The notes beneath the pieces were generated by a model. The model saw nothing but the letters and a program-made list of their open reading frames with translations, searched no databases and was not told where the DNA came from. Shown piece after piece: positions 50,503 through 60,372 of a DNA stretch of 64,000 nt. The DNA comes from Methylobacterium sp. W2 (GTDB taxonomy: Bacteria; Pseudomonadota; Alphaproteobacteria; Rhizobiales; Beijerinckiaceae): the NCBI RefSeq assembly GCF_020662345.1, contig NZ_VMOA01000027.1, forward strand, positions 1 through 64,000, written 5' to 3'. The stretch's first letter is position 1. Every line of letters begins with the position of its first letter. Both the position numbers and the translations under genes were made by a program.

Positions 50503-52494
50503 ATGTCGGGAAGCCGTGTCCTTTGGGGCCAGATCACCATCGTCGTCGTCATCGTGCTGGCGACGATCTGGGGCGCGACCGAGTGGACAGCGTGGCGGCT
50601 TGGATATCAGGCACAACTTGGCAGCCCATGGTTCGAGTTGGCCGGCTGGCCCGTCTACTATCCGCCAGCCTTTTTCTGGTGGTGGTATTCCTACGATGCC
50701 TATGCGCCCGCGATCTTCGTCGAAGGGGCGATCATCGCCGCGTCGGGCGGATTTATCTCCATCGCAGTCGCCATCACCCTGTCGATCATCCGGGCGCGCG
50801 AGGCCAAGAACGTCGCCACCTATGGCTCGGCGCGCTGGGCATCGCCCGAGGAGGTGAAGGCGGCCGGACTGCTCGGCCCGGACGGCGTGGTGCTTGGCAG
50901 GCTGGAGCGTGACTATCTACGCCACGATGGTCCGGAGCATGTGCTGTGCTTCGCGCCGACCCGTTCCGGCAAGGGCGTCGGCCTCGTCGTGCCGACATTG
51001 CTGACCTGGCCGGGCAGCGTCATCGTCCATGACATCAAGGGTGAGAACTGGGGTCTGACGGCGGGATTCCGCGCCGGCCATGGCCGCGTGCTGCTGTTCG
51101 ATCCGACGGATGCGAAATCCTCCGCCTACAATCCGCTGCTGGAGGTCCGGCGCGGCGACTGGGAGGTGCGCGACGTCCAGAACATCGCCGACATACTGGT
51201 CGATCCCGAAGGGGCGCTCGACAAGCGAAACCATTGGGAAAAGACCAGCCATTCGCTGCTGGTCGGCGTGATCCTGCATGTCCTCTATGCCGAACCCGAC
51301 AAGACGCTGGCCGGGGTCGCCAACTTCCTCTCCGATCCGAAACGTCCCATGGAGGCGACGCTGCGCGCCATGATGTCCACGCCGCATCTGGGCGAAGCGG
51401 GCGTCCATCCCGTCATCGCCTCGTCGGCGCGCGAGCTGCTCAACAAATCCGACAACGAACGCTCGGGCGTGCTGTCCACCGCCATGTCGTTCCTCGGCCT
51501 CTACCGCGATCCTGTGGTGGCGAAGGTGACGGCGCGCTGCGACTGGCGCATCGCCGATCTCGTCTCGGGCAAGCGGCCGGTCAGCCTTTACCTCGTCGTG
51601 CCGCCGTCCGACATTGCCCGCACCAAGCCGCTTATCCGCCTGATCCTCAATCAGGTCGGGCGGCGGCTGACCGAGGAATTGAACGCCGCCAACCGCCATC
51701 GGCTGCTGCTGATGCTGGACGAGTTTCCGGCGCTGGGGCGGCTCGACTTCTTCGAGTCCGCACTGGCCTTCATGGCCGGATACGGCATCAAGAGTTTCCT
51801 GATCGCGCAGTCGCTGAACCAGATCGAGAAGGCCTATGGCGCGAACAATTCGGTGCTCGACAATTGCCATGTCCGCGTTGCCTTCGCCACCAATGACGAG
51901 CGCACCGCCAAGCGCGTGTCGGACTCGCTGGGCACCGCGACAGAGATGCGCGATTCCACCAACTATGCCGGCCACAGGCTATCGCCCTGGCTCGGCCATC
52001 TCATGGTCTCGCGGCAGGAGACGGCCCGGCCACTTCTGACCCCCGGCGAGGTGATGCAGCTTCCGCCGACGGACGAACTGCTGCTGGTCGCGGGCGTGCC
52101 GCCAATCCGGGCGACGAAGGCGCGCTACTACGAAGACGCTCGTTTCAAGGAGCGGTTGCTGCCTCCGCCGGACCTGTCCATCGGGGCCAAAGCCTCGAAA
52201 GCACCATCGGGTGACGACTGGTCGGCACTGACGATACCGACGCCCGTTGCACCATCAGCACCGGCGGCACCCGATGCCGCCGCGATCGATCCCGCCAATG
52301 CGGGCATCCGCCGCGAGCCGGAATTGCCCGAGCATGAGGAGATCGTTCCCGACGAACGTCCGGTAGTCGGTGAGTTCGACGTGCTCGACGACGAACCGGA
52401 CGTGGACGCCGCCAAAGCCCGCACCATCCGCCAACAGGTCACTTCCGTCGCTAGGCAGGCGACGATGGACCCTGCCGATGGCATCGAACTGTAA
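50503..52494 (+). CDS. traG: TraG/VirD4-type coupling protein
   Basis: 663 residues. Two N-terminal transmembrane segments (ITIVVVIVLATIWGA and AIIAASGGFISIAVAITLSI) precede YGSARWASPEEVKAAGLL, Walker A APTRSGKGVGLVVPTLL (~151) and Walker B LLLMLDEFPALGRL. The C-terminal ~120 residues are acidic and variable. It links the relaxase-DNA complex to the Trb channel. A CopG protein follows by 12 bp. Confidence 0.93.
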   Translation: MSGSRVLWGQITIVVVIVLATIWGATEWTAWRLGYQAQLGSPWFELAGWPVYYPPAFFWWWYSYDAYAPAIFVEGAIIAASGGFISIAVAITLSIIRAREAKNVATYGSARWASPEEVKAAGLLGPDGVVLGRLERDYLRHDGPEHVLCFAPTRSGKGVGLVVPTLLTWPGSVIVHDIKGENWGLTAGFRAGHGRVLLFDPTDAKSSAYNPLLEVRRGDWEVRDVQNIADILVDPEGALDKRNHWEKTSHSLLVGVILHVLYAEPDKTLAGVANFLSDPKRPMEATLRAMMSTPHLGEAGVHPVIASSARELLNKSDNERSGVLSTAMSFLGLYRDPVVAKVTARCDWRIADLVSGKRPVSLYLVVPPSDIARTKPLIRLILNQVGRRLTEELNAANRHRLLLMLDEFPALGRLDFFESALAFMAGYGIKSFLIAQSLNQIEKAYGANNSVLDNCHVRVAFATNDERTAKRVSDSLGTATEMRDSTNYAGHRLSPWLGHLMVSRQETARPLLTPGEVMQLPPTDELLLVAGVPPIRATKARYYEDARFKERLLPPPDLSIGAKASKAPSGDDWSALTIPTPVAPSAPAAPDAAAIDPANAGIRREPELPEHEEIVPDERPVVGEFDVLDDEPDVDAAKARTIRQQVTSVARQATMDPADGIEL

Positions 52495-52506
52495 GGAGCC
52501 GCCGCC

Positions 52507-52944
52507 ATGCAAACCAAGACCCGCATGAACGTCTATTTCGAGCCGGACCTGTTGAAGAAGGTTGAGGCGCTAGCGCTGCGCCGCAACGTGTCCAAATCAG
52601 CCGTGATCGAAGCGGCGGTCGCGTCCTTCTTGTCCGCCGACGCCTCCGAACGGCTGGAGGCGGTCTTCGCTCGCCGCATGGACAAGCTCGGCCGGCAGGT
52701 CGATGGCCTGGACGAGGATCTCGCCATCCTTGGCGAGGCGCTCTCGCTGTTCATCCGCTTTTGGTTGACCGTGACCCCGCCGCTGCCCGACAGCGCGCAG
52801 GCGTCGGCACGGGCGAAGGGCGCGGAGCGATTCGACGGGTTCCTGCAATCGCTTGGACGGAGGCTCGCGACCGGCGATCGGTTCCTAAAGGAACTATCGC
52901 GGGATGTAGACGCGAACAGTCAGGCTAGCCCAAAAACCGAGTAA
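52507..52944 (+). CDS. CopG/ribbon-helix-helix protein of the tra region
   Basis: 145 residues. RMNVYFEPDLLKKVEALALR and RNVSKSAVIEAAVASFLSAD form an RHH DNA-binding domain. A coiled, hydrophobic tail (ALSLFIRFWLTVTPP) is typical of the CopG gene between traG and trbB in this ICE family. It may regulate the trb operon or assist at the membrane. AAGGAG precedes the start. Confidence 0.85.
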   Translation: MQTKTRMNVYFEPDLLKKVEALALRRNVSKSAVIEAAVASFLSADASERLEAVFARRMDKLGRQVDGLDEDLAILGEALSLFIRFWLTVTPPLPDSAQASARAKGAERFDGFLQSLGRRLATGDRFLKELSRDVDANSQASPKTE

Positions 52945-53228
52945 GATATTCTTGTAAGATTGGAAGCACGCAATTCCCGTTGCCAACGTTCCCTTACGAG
53001 TCGCCAGTAACGCACATCGTTGACGGCGTTGCCTCTAATAAGTTATGAGAAGCTGTCGAAAAAGGCATTTGGGTCGGATACGGTAAGCCCGACCCCTTCC
53101 TTCTGGAAGCTCTGTTCCGTCCTCGGATGAGAACCCACGACGCGGTCCTGCCAATTGGCTGGGCAATCGCGTCGGTGTGCCTGGCAGAACGCTCAAGCTC
53201 CGTCGCGATCTTTGATGATGGAGATAAT

Positions 53229-53612
53229 ATGCGCCTTAACCACCTTGATCTTCACGTGCCCGACGTAGCCGCAACGCGTGATTTCTTTCGCGATTACCTC
53301 GGATTGACTGAAATCGAAACGCGCGGGGCAAATGGCCTCGCGATCCTGCATGACGACGCCGGTCTGGAACTTGTCATCAGTCGTCCAATTGAGAAGTTCG
53401 GAGGCGCTGATACGCCGACGGCGGGCTTCAACACGTACCATATCGGCTTTATGCAGCCCTCGCGCGCAAAAGTGGACGATCTATTCGAGCGCTTGCGCGC
53501 CGCTGGCGCAGAACTATGGAGCGAGCCACAAGCCATACGTGGCGGCTGGCTGTTCTATTGCTTTGCACCGGGGCGTATCCTGATCGAAATCGGATGGCGT
53601 CCAACGGACTGA
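53229..53612 (+). CDS. VOC-family protein
   Basis: 127 residues from ATG 53229 (GGAG upstream). MRLNHLDLHVPDVAATRDFF and DYLGLTEIETRG open the first unit; GGWLFYCFAPGRILIEIGW closes the second. His at the first-strand position and Glu near the end fit the metal site of glyoxalase/dioxygenase-type VOC proteins. It is cargo placed between the CopG gene and trbB, in a region the related ICEs leave short. Confidence 0.82.
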   Translation: MRLNHLDLHVPDVAATRDFFRDYLGLTEIETRGANGLAILHDDAGLELVISRPIEKFGGADTPTAGFNTYHIGFMQPSRAKVDDLFERLRAAGAELWSEPQAIRGGWLFYCFAPGRILIEIGWRPTD

Positions 53613-53617
53613 GTGCC

Positions 53618-53673
53618 GTATTAGACCGTCCACTTTTCCAGGAAGGTTTGCGGAAAAGTGGACGTGCTAATAC
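53618..53673. terminator. Long hairpin downstream of the VOC gene
   Basis: GTATTAG (53618-53624) pairs with CTAATAC (53667-53673). CGTCCACTTTTCC (53627-53639) pairs exactly with GGAAAAGTGGACG (53652-53664), with a 2+2 mismatch and a 12-base loop. No T run follows, so it is either a processing/termination hairpin or the remnant of a small palindromic element. Confidence 0.5.
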
Positions 53674-53869
53674 CTACCAACTATTGCCACCGATGTTGTC
53701 GAGATGGCTGTGATATCTTTGGACGTGTGGAGACAACCCGCCGATTGCCGCCTTTTCTTCGCCATGGCCGCCCGCTGCTAGATACTTGTTGAATCAGCCA
53801 AACTTCCGGCTCTTTTAATCATCCCGGTCCGGGGAGCGTCTGTCGATCTCCTCGAGAAATGGGGATCAG

Positions 53870-54880
53870 ATGGCGGTATCGCACCAGAATTCGGAGAGCT
53901 TGACGCGAGGCGCGCGGATGCTGCGCACCGCGCTCGGCCCCGCCATCGCACGATTTCTGGAAGACCCCGTCGTCGTCGAGGTGATGCTGAACCCGGACGG
54001 GCGGCTATGGATCGACCGGCTGTCGGAGGGACTGTCGGATACGGGTGAGCGGCTCGCCCCGGCCGATGGCGAACGCATCGTGCGCCTGGTCGCGCATCAT
54101 GTCGGCGCGGAAGTCCATGCCGGTGCGCCCCGCGTCTCCGCCGAACTGCCCGAGACGGGCGAACGGTTCGAGGGGCTGCTGCCGCCAGTCGTGGCCGCAC
54201 CCACCTTCGCGATCCGCAAGCCCGCCGTCGCCCTGTTCACGCTCGACGATTACGTCGCCGCCGACATCATGTCGGCGGCACAGGCCGAGGCGCTCCGCTC
54301 CGCCGTGGCGTCCCGCGCCAATATCCTCGTCGCGGGCGGCACCTCGACCGGCAAGACCACGCTGACCAATGCGCTGCTGGCCGAGGTGGCGAAGACCGCC
54401 GATCGCGTCGTCATCATCGAGGATACGCGCGAACTGCAATGCGCCGCGCCAAACCTCGTCGCCATGCGGACCAAGGATGGCGTCGCCTCGCTCTCCGATC
54501 TTGTCCGCTCAGCGCTGCGGCTACGCCCCGATCGCATTCCGATCGGTGAGGTGCGCGGCCCCGAGGCACTCGATCTCTTGAAGGCGTGGGGAACCGGCCA
54601 TCCCGGAGGCGTCGGCACCATCCATGCGGGCAGCGCCATCGGCGCGATCCGCCGCCTCGAACAGCTCATCCAGGAAGCCGTCGTCACCGTGCCTCGCGCG
54701 CTGATCGCCGAGACCATCGATCTCGTCGCCGTGCTCGCCGGACGCGGTTCGCAGCGCCGGCTCGTCGAACTCGCCCGCGTCGAGGGTCTCGGCCCGGACG
54801 GCGATTACCGCGTCGTGCCCGCCGTCAACGGCGGCGACATCCAGCCCGTCCTCAACCTTCCTACAGGAGATATCCGATGA
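53870..54880 (+). CDS. trbB: TrbB conjugal transfer ATPase
   Basis: 336 residues, VirB11-type hexameric ATPase. The N-terminal domain is followed by Walker [16 protein letters not shown] (~155-169), Asp box [33 protein letters not shown] and HAGSAIGAI. It powers channel assembly and substrate switching. It is the first trb gene and overlaps trbC by 4 bases. Confidence 0.94.
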   Translation: MAVSHQNSESLTRGARMLRTALGPAIARFLEDPVVVEVMLNPDGRLWIDRLSEGLSDTGERLAPADGERIVRLVAHHVGAEVHAGAPRVSAELPETGERFEGLLPPVVAAPTFAIRKPAVALFTLDDYVAADIMSAAQAEALRSAVASRANILVAGGTSTGKTTLTNALLAEVAKTADRVVIIEDTRELQCAAPNLVAMRTKDGVASLSDLVRSALRLRPDRIPIGEVRGPEALDLLKAWGTGHPGGVGTIHAGSAIGAIRRLEQLIQEAVVTVPRALIAETIDLVAVLAGRGSQRRLVELARVEGLGPDGDYRVVPAVNGGDIQPVLNLPTGDIR

Positions 54881-55209
54881 TCCGCTTCCTCTCGCGCGGT
54901 TGCCACACCATGGCGACCGCGGCCCTTGCCGTTTCCATCAGCATGATGCTGGCGCCCGCCGCCCATGCCTCCGGCTCTTCCATGCCGTGGGAAGCGCCGC
55001 TGCAATCCATCCTCCAGTCGATCGAAGGCCCGGTCGCCAAGATCATCGCCGTGATCGTCATCATCTCGACCGGCCTGGCGCTGGCCTTCGGCGACACGTC
55101 GGGCGGATTCCGTCGTCTGATCCAGATCGTCTTCGGTCTGTCGATCGCGTTCGCCGCGTCGAGCTTCTTCCTGTCGTTCTTCTCGTTCGGCGGCGGGGCG
55201 CTCGTCTGA
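54877..55209 (+). CDS. trbC: TrbC pilin
   Basis: 110 residues. A long signal region (MATAALAVSISMMLAPAAHA) ends near residue 31. Two hydrophobic helices follow, around VAKIIAVIVIISTGLALAFG and IVFGLSIAFAASSFFLSFF. This is the TrbC/VirB2 pilin form; the TraF peptidase at 40216 probably matures it. Start and stop overlap the neighbouring genes (ATGA, TGATG). Confidence 0.9.
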   Translation: MIRFLSRGCHTMATAALAVSISMMLAPAAHASGSSMPWEAPLQSILQSIEGPVAKIIAVIVIISTGLALAFGDTSGGFRRLIQIVFGLSIAFAASSFFLSFFSFGGGALV

Positions 55210-55490
55210 TGGCCGGCCTTGTCGAACAGGGCGGTGACGTGCCGGGGTATTCCGTGCCGGTCCACCGGGCGCTGACCGAGCATATCCTGCTCGGCGGCGC
55301 GCCGCGTGGCCTCGCCATCCTCAACGGCACATTGGCGGCGGCGCTTGGCCTAGGCTTGCGCCTCTGGCTGGTCGGCCTTGCCATCTGGGCGGTCGGCCAT
55401 CTCGCCGCCGTCTGGGCGGCCAAGCGCGATCCGATGTTCGTCGATGTGGTGCGCCGCCATCTGCGCATCCCCGGCCATCTCGGCGTTTGA
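55209..55490 (+). CDS. trbD: TrbD channel protein
   Basis: 93 residues, VirB3-like. GYSVPVHRALTEHILLGGAP is the conserved opening, followed by two adjacent transmembrane segments (LAILNGTLAAALGLGLRLWL, VGLAIWAVGHLAAVWAA) and a short basic tail. It works with TrbE in pilus assembly. Confidence 0.92.
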   Translation: MAGLVEQGGDVPGYSVPVHRALTEHILLGGAPRGLAILNGTLAAALGLGLRLWLVGLAIWAVGHLAAVWAAKRDPMFVDVVRRHLRIPGHLGV

Positions 55491-55503
55491 GGAGGCCGAT
55501 CCC

Positions 55504-57942
55504 ATGATGAACCTCGCAGAATATCGCCGCACCGCCGCCCGTCTCGCCGACTTCCTGCCCTGGGTCGCGCTCGTGGGTGAAGGCGTCGTCCTCAACAAGG
55601 ACGGCAGTTTCCAGCGCACCGCGCGGTTTCGCGGCCCCGACCTCGACAGCGCCGTGCCGGCCGAACTGGTCGCGGTCGCCGGGCGGCTGAACAACGCCTT
55701 CCGCCGATTGGGATCGGGATGGGCGATCTTCGTCGAAGCCCAGCGCCATGAGGCGGCGTCCTATGCCGCCAGCCGCTTTCCCGACGCCGCTTCAGCGCTG
55801 GTCGATGCCGAGCGTAAGGCCGATTTCGAGGAAGCCGGCTCCCACTACGAATCCAGCTATTTCCTGACCTTCACCTATCTGCCGCCGGCCGAGGATGCCG
55901 CTCGCGCCGAGACCTGGCTGTACGAGGGCCGCGAGCGTGTCGGCGTCGATGGGCGCGAGATGCTCACCGTCTTCACCGATCGCACCGACCGCGTGCTGCA
56001 ACTGGTCGAAGGCTTCATGCCCGAATGCGTCTGGCTCGATGACGTCGAGACGCTGACCTACCTGCATTCCTGCGTTTCCACGCATCGCCACCGCGTCCGT
56101 GTGCCCGAAACACCGATGTATCTCGATGCGCTGGTCGCCGATCAGCCGCTGATCGGCGGACTGGAACCGCGACTGGGTTCGGTTCATCTGCGCGTCCTGA
56201 CCATCGTCGGATTCCCGACCGCGACTACGCCCGGCCTGCTCGACGAGCTGAACCGGCTGGCCTTTCCCCATCGCTGGTCCACCCGCGCGATCCTGCTCGA
56301 CAAGACCGATGCGACGAAGCTGCTGACCAAGATCCGACGGCAATGGTTCGCCAAGCGCAAGTCGATCGCAGCGATCCTGAAAGAGGTGATGACCAACGAG
56401 GCCTCGGCCCTCGTGGACACAGACGCGGCCAACAAGGCGGCCGACGCCGATCTGGCGTTGCAGGAGCTGGGCGCGGACTATGCCGGTGTCGCCTATGTCA
56501 CCGCGACGATCACGGTCTGGGACGACGATCCGCGCATTGCCGACGAGAAGCTGCGGCTGACCGAAAAGATCGTACAGGGCCGCGACTTCACCGCGATGGC
56601 CGAGACCATCAACGCGGCTGACGCCTGGCTCGGAAGCTTGCCCGGCCACGTCTATGCGAATGTGCGGCAGCCGCCGATTTCGACTTTGAACCTCGCCCAC
56701 ATGATCCCGCTTTCGGCGGTATGGGCGGGTCCGGAACGGGACGAGCATTTTGCAGCGCCCCCACTGCTCTTCGGCAAGACCGAAGGCTCGACCCCGTTCC
56801 GGTTATCCCTTCACGTCGGTGACGTAGGGCACACGCTCGTCGTCGGGCCGACCGGCGCAGGCAAGTCCGTGCTGCTGGCGCTGATGGCGCTCCAGTTCCG
56901 GCGCTACGTCGGCGCGCAGGTATTCGCCTTCGACTTCGGCGGCAGCATTCGCGCCGCCGCGTTGGCGATGGGGGGCGACTGGCACGATCTCGGCGGTGGC
57001 TTGAGCGACGGCAGCGACGAGAGCGTGTCGCTCCAACCGCTGGCCCGCATCCATGATGTGCCGGAGCGCGCCTGGGCCGCCGACTGGATCGTGGCGATCC
57101 TGACCCGCGAAGGCGTCGCCATCACGCCCGAAGTGAAAGAGTATATCTGGACGGCGCTGACCTCGTTGGCGTCCGCGCCAATCGGCGAGCGGACCATCAC
57201 CGGCCTGTCCGTGCTGCTCCAGTCCAACGACCTGAAGCAAGCGCTGCGGCCTTATTGTGTCGGCGGCGCCCATGGCCGGCTTCTCGACGCCGAGGCCGAA
57301 TATCTCGGCTCCGCCACGGTCCAGGCCTTCGAGACCGAGGGGCTGATCGGCACCGAGGCCGCGCCCGCTGTGCTGGCCTATCTGTTTCACCGGATCGGCG
57401 ACCGGCTCGACGGTTCGCCGACGCTCATCATCATCGACGAAGGCTGGCTGGCGCTGGACGACGAAGGCTTTGCCGGCCAGCTCCGCGAATGGCTGAAGAC
57501 GCTGCGCAAAAAGAACGCCAGCGTCATCTTCGCCACGCAGTCGCTGTCCGACATCGACGGCAGCGCCATCGCGCCCGCCATCATCGAAAGCTGCCAGACC
57601 CGGCTTCTGCTCCCCAATGAACGGGCGATCGAGCCGCAGATCACGGCCATCTATCGCCGCTTTGGCCTCAACGACCGCCAGATCGAGATCCTCGCGCGGG
57701 CGACACCGAAGCGCGATTATTACTGCCAGTCGCGGCGGGGCAACCGGCTGTTCGAGCTGGGCCTGTCCGATGTGGCGCTAGCGCTCTGCGCCGTCTCGTC
57801 GAAGACCGACCAGACCGAGATTGCCCGGATCGTCGCCGAGCATGGCCGCGACAGCTTCCTCGCCGCCTGGCTGCGCCATCGCGGTCTCGCCTGGGCAGCC
57901 GACCTCATCCCCGACCTCACCAACCTGGAGATCCCATCATGA
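55504..57942 (+). CDS. trbE: TrbE conjugal transfer ATPase
   Basis: 812 residues from ATG 55504. VirB4-type: an N-terminal half with NLAEYRRTAARLADFLPW, then the C-terminal ATPase with Walker A VVGPTGAGKSVLLALMALQ (~445) and Walker B LIIIDEGWLALDDEGF. The later FATQSLSDIDGS is also conserved. It energises pilin handling. Overlaps trbJ by 4 bases. Confidence 0.94.
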   Translation: MMNLAEYRRTAARLADFLPWVALVGEGVVLNKDGSFQRTARFRGPDLDSAVPAELVAVAGRLNNAFRRLGSGWAIFVEAQRHEAASYAASRFPDAASALVDAERKADFEEAGSHYESSYFLTFTYLPPAEDAARAETWLYEGRERVGVDGREMLTVFTDRTDRVLQLVEGFMPECVWLDDVETLTYLHSCVSTHRHRVRVPETPMYLDALVADQPLIGGLEPRLGSVHLRVLTIVGFPTATTPGLLDELNRLAFPHRWSTRAILLDKTDATKLLTKIRRQWFAKRKSIAAILKEVMTNEASALVDTDAANKAADADLALQELGADYAGVAYVTATITVWDDDPRIADEKLRLTEKIVQGRDFTAMAETINAADAWLGSLPGHVYANVRQPPISTLNLAHMIPLSAVWAGPERDEHFAAPPLLFGKTEGSTPFRLSLHVGDVGHTLVVGPTGAGKSVLLALMALQFRRYVGAQVFAFDFGGSIRAAALAMGGDWHDLGGGLSDGSDESVSLQPLARIHDVPERAWAADWIVAILTREGVAITPEVKEYIWTALTSLASAPIGERTITGLSVLLQSNDLKQALRPYCVGGAHGRLLDAEAEYLGSATVQAFETEGLIGTEAAPAVLAYLFHRIGDRLDGSPTLIIIDEGWLALDDEGFAGQLREWLKTLRKKNASVIFATQSLSDIDGSAIAPAIIESCQTRLLLPNERAIEPQITAIYRRFGLNDRQIEILARATPKRDYYCQSRRGNRLFELGLSDVALALCAVSSKTDQTEIARIVAEHGRDSFLAAWLRHRGLAWAADLIPDLTNLEIPS

Positions 57943-58712
57943 CCACTCGTCGTTCCCTTGGCCGCCGCTTCGCCGCCGTCTTGCTGGTCGCACCCATCGC
58001 GCTGTCGCCGATCCTCGTGACGACGCCCGCCCACGCGCAATTCGGCGGGATCGTGTTCGACCCGCGCAATTACGTCGAGAACGTCCTGTCGGCCGCACGC
58101 TCGCTCCAGCAGATCAACAACCAGATCACCTCGCTTCAGAACGAGGCGCAGTCGCTCATCAATCAGGCTCGCAACCTCACCAGCCTGCCATATTCGTCGC
58201 TGCAACAGCTTCAGCAGTCGGTCCAGCGCACCCAGCAGCTTCTGCAACAGGCGCAAAACGTCGCCTATGACGTCCAGCAGATCGACCGGATGTTCAGCCA
58301 GAAATACGGCAACGTCTCGCTGTCGGCCTCCGACAGCCAACTCGTCTCCGACGCCCGCTCGCGCTGGCAGAACACCGTCGGCGGCTTGCAGGACGCGATG
58401 AAGGTGCAGGCCGGCGTCGTCGGCAATATCGACACCAACCGCAGCCAGATGTCGGCGCTGGTCGGATCGAGCCAGTCCGCGACCGGCGCGCTTCAGGCGA
58501 CACAGGCCGGCAACCAGCTCCTCGCGCTCCAGGCCCAGCAACTCGCCGATCTCACGGCCGTCGTCGCCGCCAATGGCCGCGCGCAGGCGCTGACCGAGGC
58601 CGAGCGCGCGGCAGCGGCCGAACAGGGCCGCGAGCAGCGTCGCCGGTTCCTGACGCCGGGCACCGGTTACCAGCCCGGCAACGCGCAGATGTTCAACAAC
58701 GGCAACAACTGA
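57939..58712 (+). CDS. trbJ: TrbJ protein
   Basis: 257 residues. Signal peptide (FAAVLLVAPIALSPILV...AHA, cleaved near residue 33). FGGIVFDPRNYVENVLSAAR is followed by a long Gln-rich coiled-coil (58120-58320), as in TrbJ/VirB5. It acts in the periplasm or at the pilus tip for mating-pair contact. Confidence 0.92.
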   Translation: MTTRRSLGRRFAAVLLVAPIALSPILVTTPAHAQFGGIVFDPRNYVENVLSAARSLQQINNQITSLQNEAQSLINQARNLTSLPYSSLQQLQQSVQRTQQLLQQAQNVAYDVQQIDRMFSQKYGNVSLSASDSQLVSDARSRWQNTVGGLQDAMKVQAGVVGNIDTNRSQMSALVGSSQSATGALQATQAGNQLLALQAQQLADLTAVVAANGRAQALTEAERAAAAEQGREQRRRFLTPGTGYQPGNAQMFNNGNN

Positions 58713-58727
58713 CCGGGGAGACGCGCC

Positions 58728-59066
58728 ATGGAAGGCAAGACGCTGGCCCGCATCGCCGCCGCCGTGTTCGCGGGCGTCGCCATCACCGCGACCGCGATCG
58801 AGATGACCCGCGAGGAAGAGACATCGGCAGATCCGGCGGCGGCCGTCGTCGCTCCGGCCGCGCCCGATCCGCTGCGTGAGGGGCAGCGCCGGTGCCAGCG
58901 GCTCGGCGAGGCCGGCGCGCGCGACGCCGAATGCCTGCGCGTCTGGGCCGATAGCCGCAACCGCTTCCTTGGTCTCGATCGGCAACGCCCGTCCGTGCCG
59001 TCGAACGACGATCCCGTCACCAAGCAGACCGCGCCGGCCGAGCCGAGCACGACCGAGGAACGTTAA
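58728..59066 (+). CDS. TrbK-alt type entry-exclusion candidate
   Basis: 112 residues. An N-terminal hydrophobic helix (IAAAVFAGVAITATAIEMT), a low-complexity linker and a Cys pair in RRCQRLGEAGARDAECLRVW are the pattern of the TrbK-alt family found between trbJ and trbL. RP4 TrbK is the entry-exclusion lipoprotein; the alternative type is assumed to replace it. There is no lipobox. Confidence 0.82.
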   Translation: MEGKTLARIAAAVFAGVAITATAIEMTREEETSADPAAAVVAPAAPDPLREGQRRCQRLGEAGARDAECLRVWADSRNRFLGLDRQRPSVPSNDDPVTKQTAPAEPSTTEER

Positions 59067-59067
59067 T

Positions 59068-60372
59068 ATGGGCGGCACCGGCGTCATCGACCAGTTCCTG
59101 GCCGTCTTCACCCGCTACATCGACAGTGGCTTCGGCTTGCTGTCGGGCGAGGTTGCCTTCATCGCAACCACGCTGATCGTCATCGACGTGACGCTGGCCG
59201 CGCTGTTCTGGTCGATGGGCGGCGACGACGACATCATCGGCCGGCTCATAAAGAAGACCCTGTTCGTCGGGGTCTTCGCCTACATCATCGGCAACTGGAA
59301 CAACCTCGCCCGCATCGTCTTCGAGAGCTTTGCCGGGCTTGGGCTGAAGGCGAGTGGAACCGGGTTCACGACCGCCGATCTCCTGCGCCCCGGCAAGGTG
59401 GCGCAGGTCGGTCTCGACGCGGGGCGACCGCTGCTCGAATCGATCTCCGGCCTGATGGGCTGGATCTCCTTCTTCGAGAACTTCATCCAGATCGCCTGCC
59501 TGCTGTTCGCCTGGGCGCTCGTGCTGCTCGCCTTCTTCATCCTCGCCATCCAGCTCTTCGTCACCCTGATCGAGTTCAAGCTGACGACATTGGCAGGCTT
59601 CGTGCTGATCCCGTTCGGCCTGTTCGGCAAATCCGCCTTCATGGCCGAACGGGTGCTGGGCAACGTCATTTCCAGCGGCATCAAGGTGCTGGTGCTCGCC
59701 GTCATCATCGGCATCGGCTCGACGCTGTTCAGTCAGTTCACTGCTGGATTCGGCGGGACCGCGCCGACGATCGACGACGCCATGGCGATCGTGCTGGCCG
59801 CACTGTCACTGCTCGGCCTCGGCATTTTCGGTCCCGGCATCGCCAACGGCCTCGTCTCCGGCGGCCCGCAACTCGGCGCGGGCGCGGCGATCGGAACGGG
59901 CTTGGCCGCTGGTGGCATGGTCGCCGCTGGAGGGGCAGCGATCGGTGCAGTCGCCTCCGGCGCGGCCGCTCTCGCAGGGGGAGCCGCCGCTGCCGCCCGT
60001 GGCGGCGCGACCCTCGCTGGCGGCGCGACCGCCGCCTATCGGGCCGGAGGCGCATCGGGCGTCGCCAGTACCGGAGCGTCCCAAGCCGGGTCCGCCATCG
60101 CCAGCCCGTTCAAGCGCGCCGCCGCCTCCATGAAGGACAGCTTCCAGACCGGCGAACGGTCCGTCACCGGCGAGGCCGCGACGAAAGAGAGCGCCGACGC
60201 TTCATCCGCATCGTCTTCGTCCGCCAGCGCTGACGGCCCGCCCGCGTGGGCCAAGCGCATGAAGCGCGGCCAGCAAGCCTCGCACGGCATCCAGGCCGCC
60301 GCCCATGCCGTCAAATCCGGCGACAGCCATGGCGGCGGCTCTTCCGTCAACCTCTCCGAAAGCGACCGCTGA
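59068..60372 (+). CDS. trbL: TrbL inner-membrane channel protein
   Basis: 434 residues, VirB6-like. VIDQFLAVFTRYIDSGFGLL opens the protein, then at least five membrane helices to about residue 255. A Gly/Ala-rich stretch (~265-330) and a polar Ser-rich tail follow. TrbL forms the DNA path across the inner membrane. It overlaps trbF by one base (TGATG). Confidence 0.92.
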   Translation: MGGTGVIDQFLAVFTRYIDSGFGLLSGEVAFIATTLIVIDVTLAALFWSMGGDDDIIGRLIKKTLFVGVFAYIIGNWNNLARIVFESFAGLGLKASGTGFTTADLLRPGKVAQVGLDAGRPLLESISGLMGWISFFENFIQIACLLFAWALVLLAFFILAIQLFVTLIEFKLTTLAGFVLIPFGLFGKSAFMAERVLGNVISSGIKVLVLAVIIGIGSTLFSQFTAGFGGTAPTIDDAMAIVLAALSLLGLGIFGPGIANGLVSGGPQLGAGAAIGTGLAAGGMVAAGGAAIGAVASGAAALAGGAAAAARGGATLAGGATAAYRAGGASGVASTGASQAGSAIASPFKRAAASMKDSFQTGERSVTGEAATKESADASSASSSSASADGPPAWAKRMKRGQQASHGIQAAAHAVKSGDSHGGGSSVNLSESDR

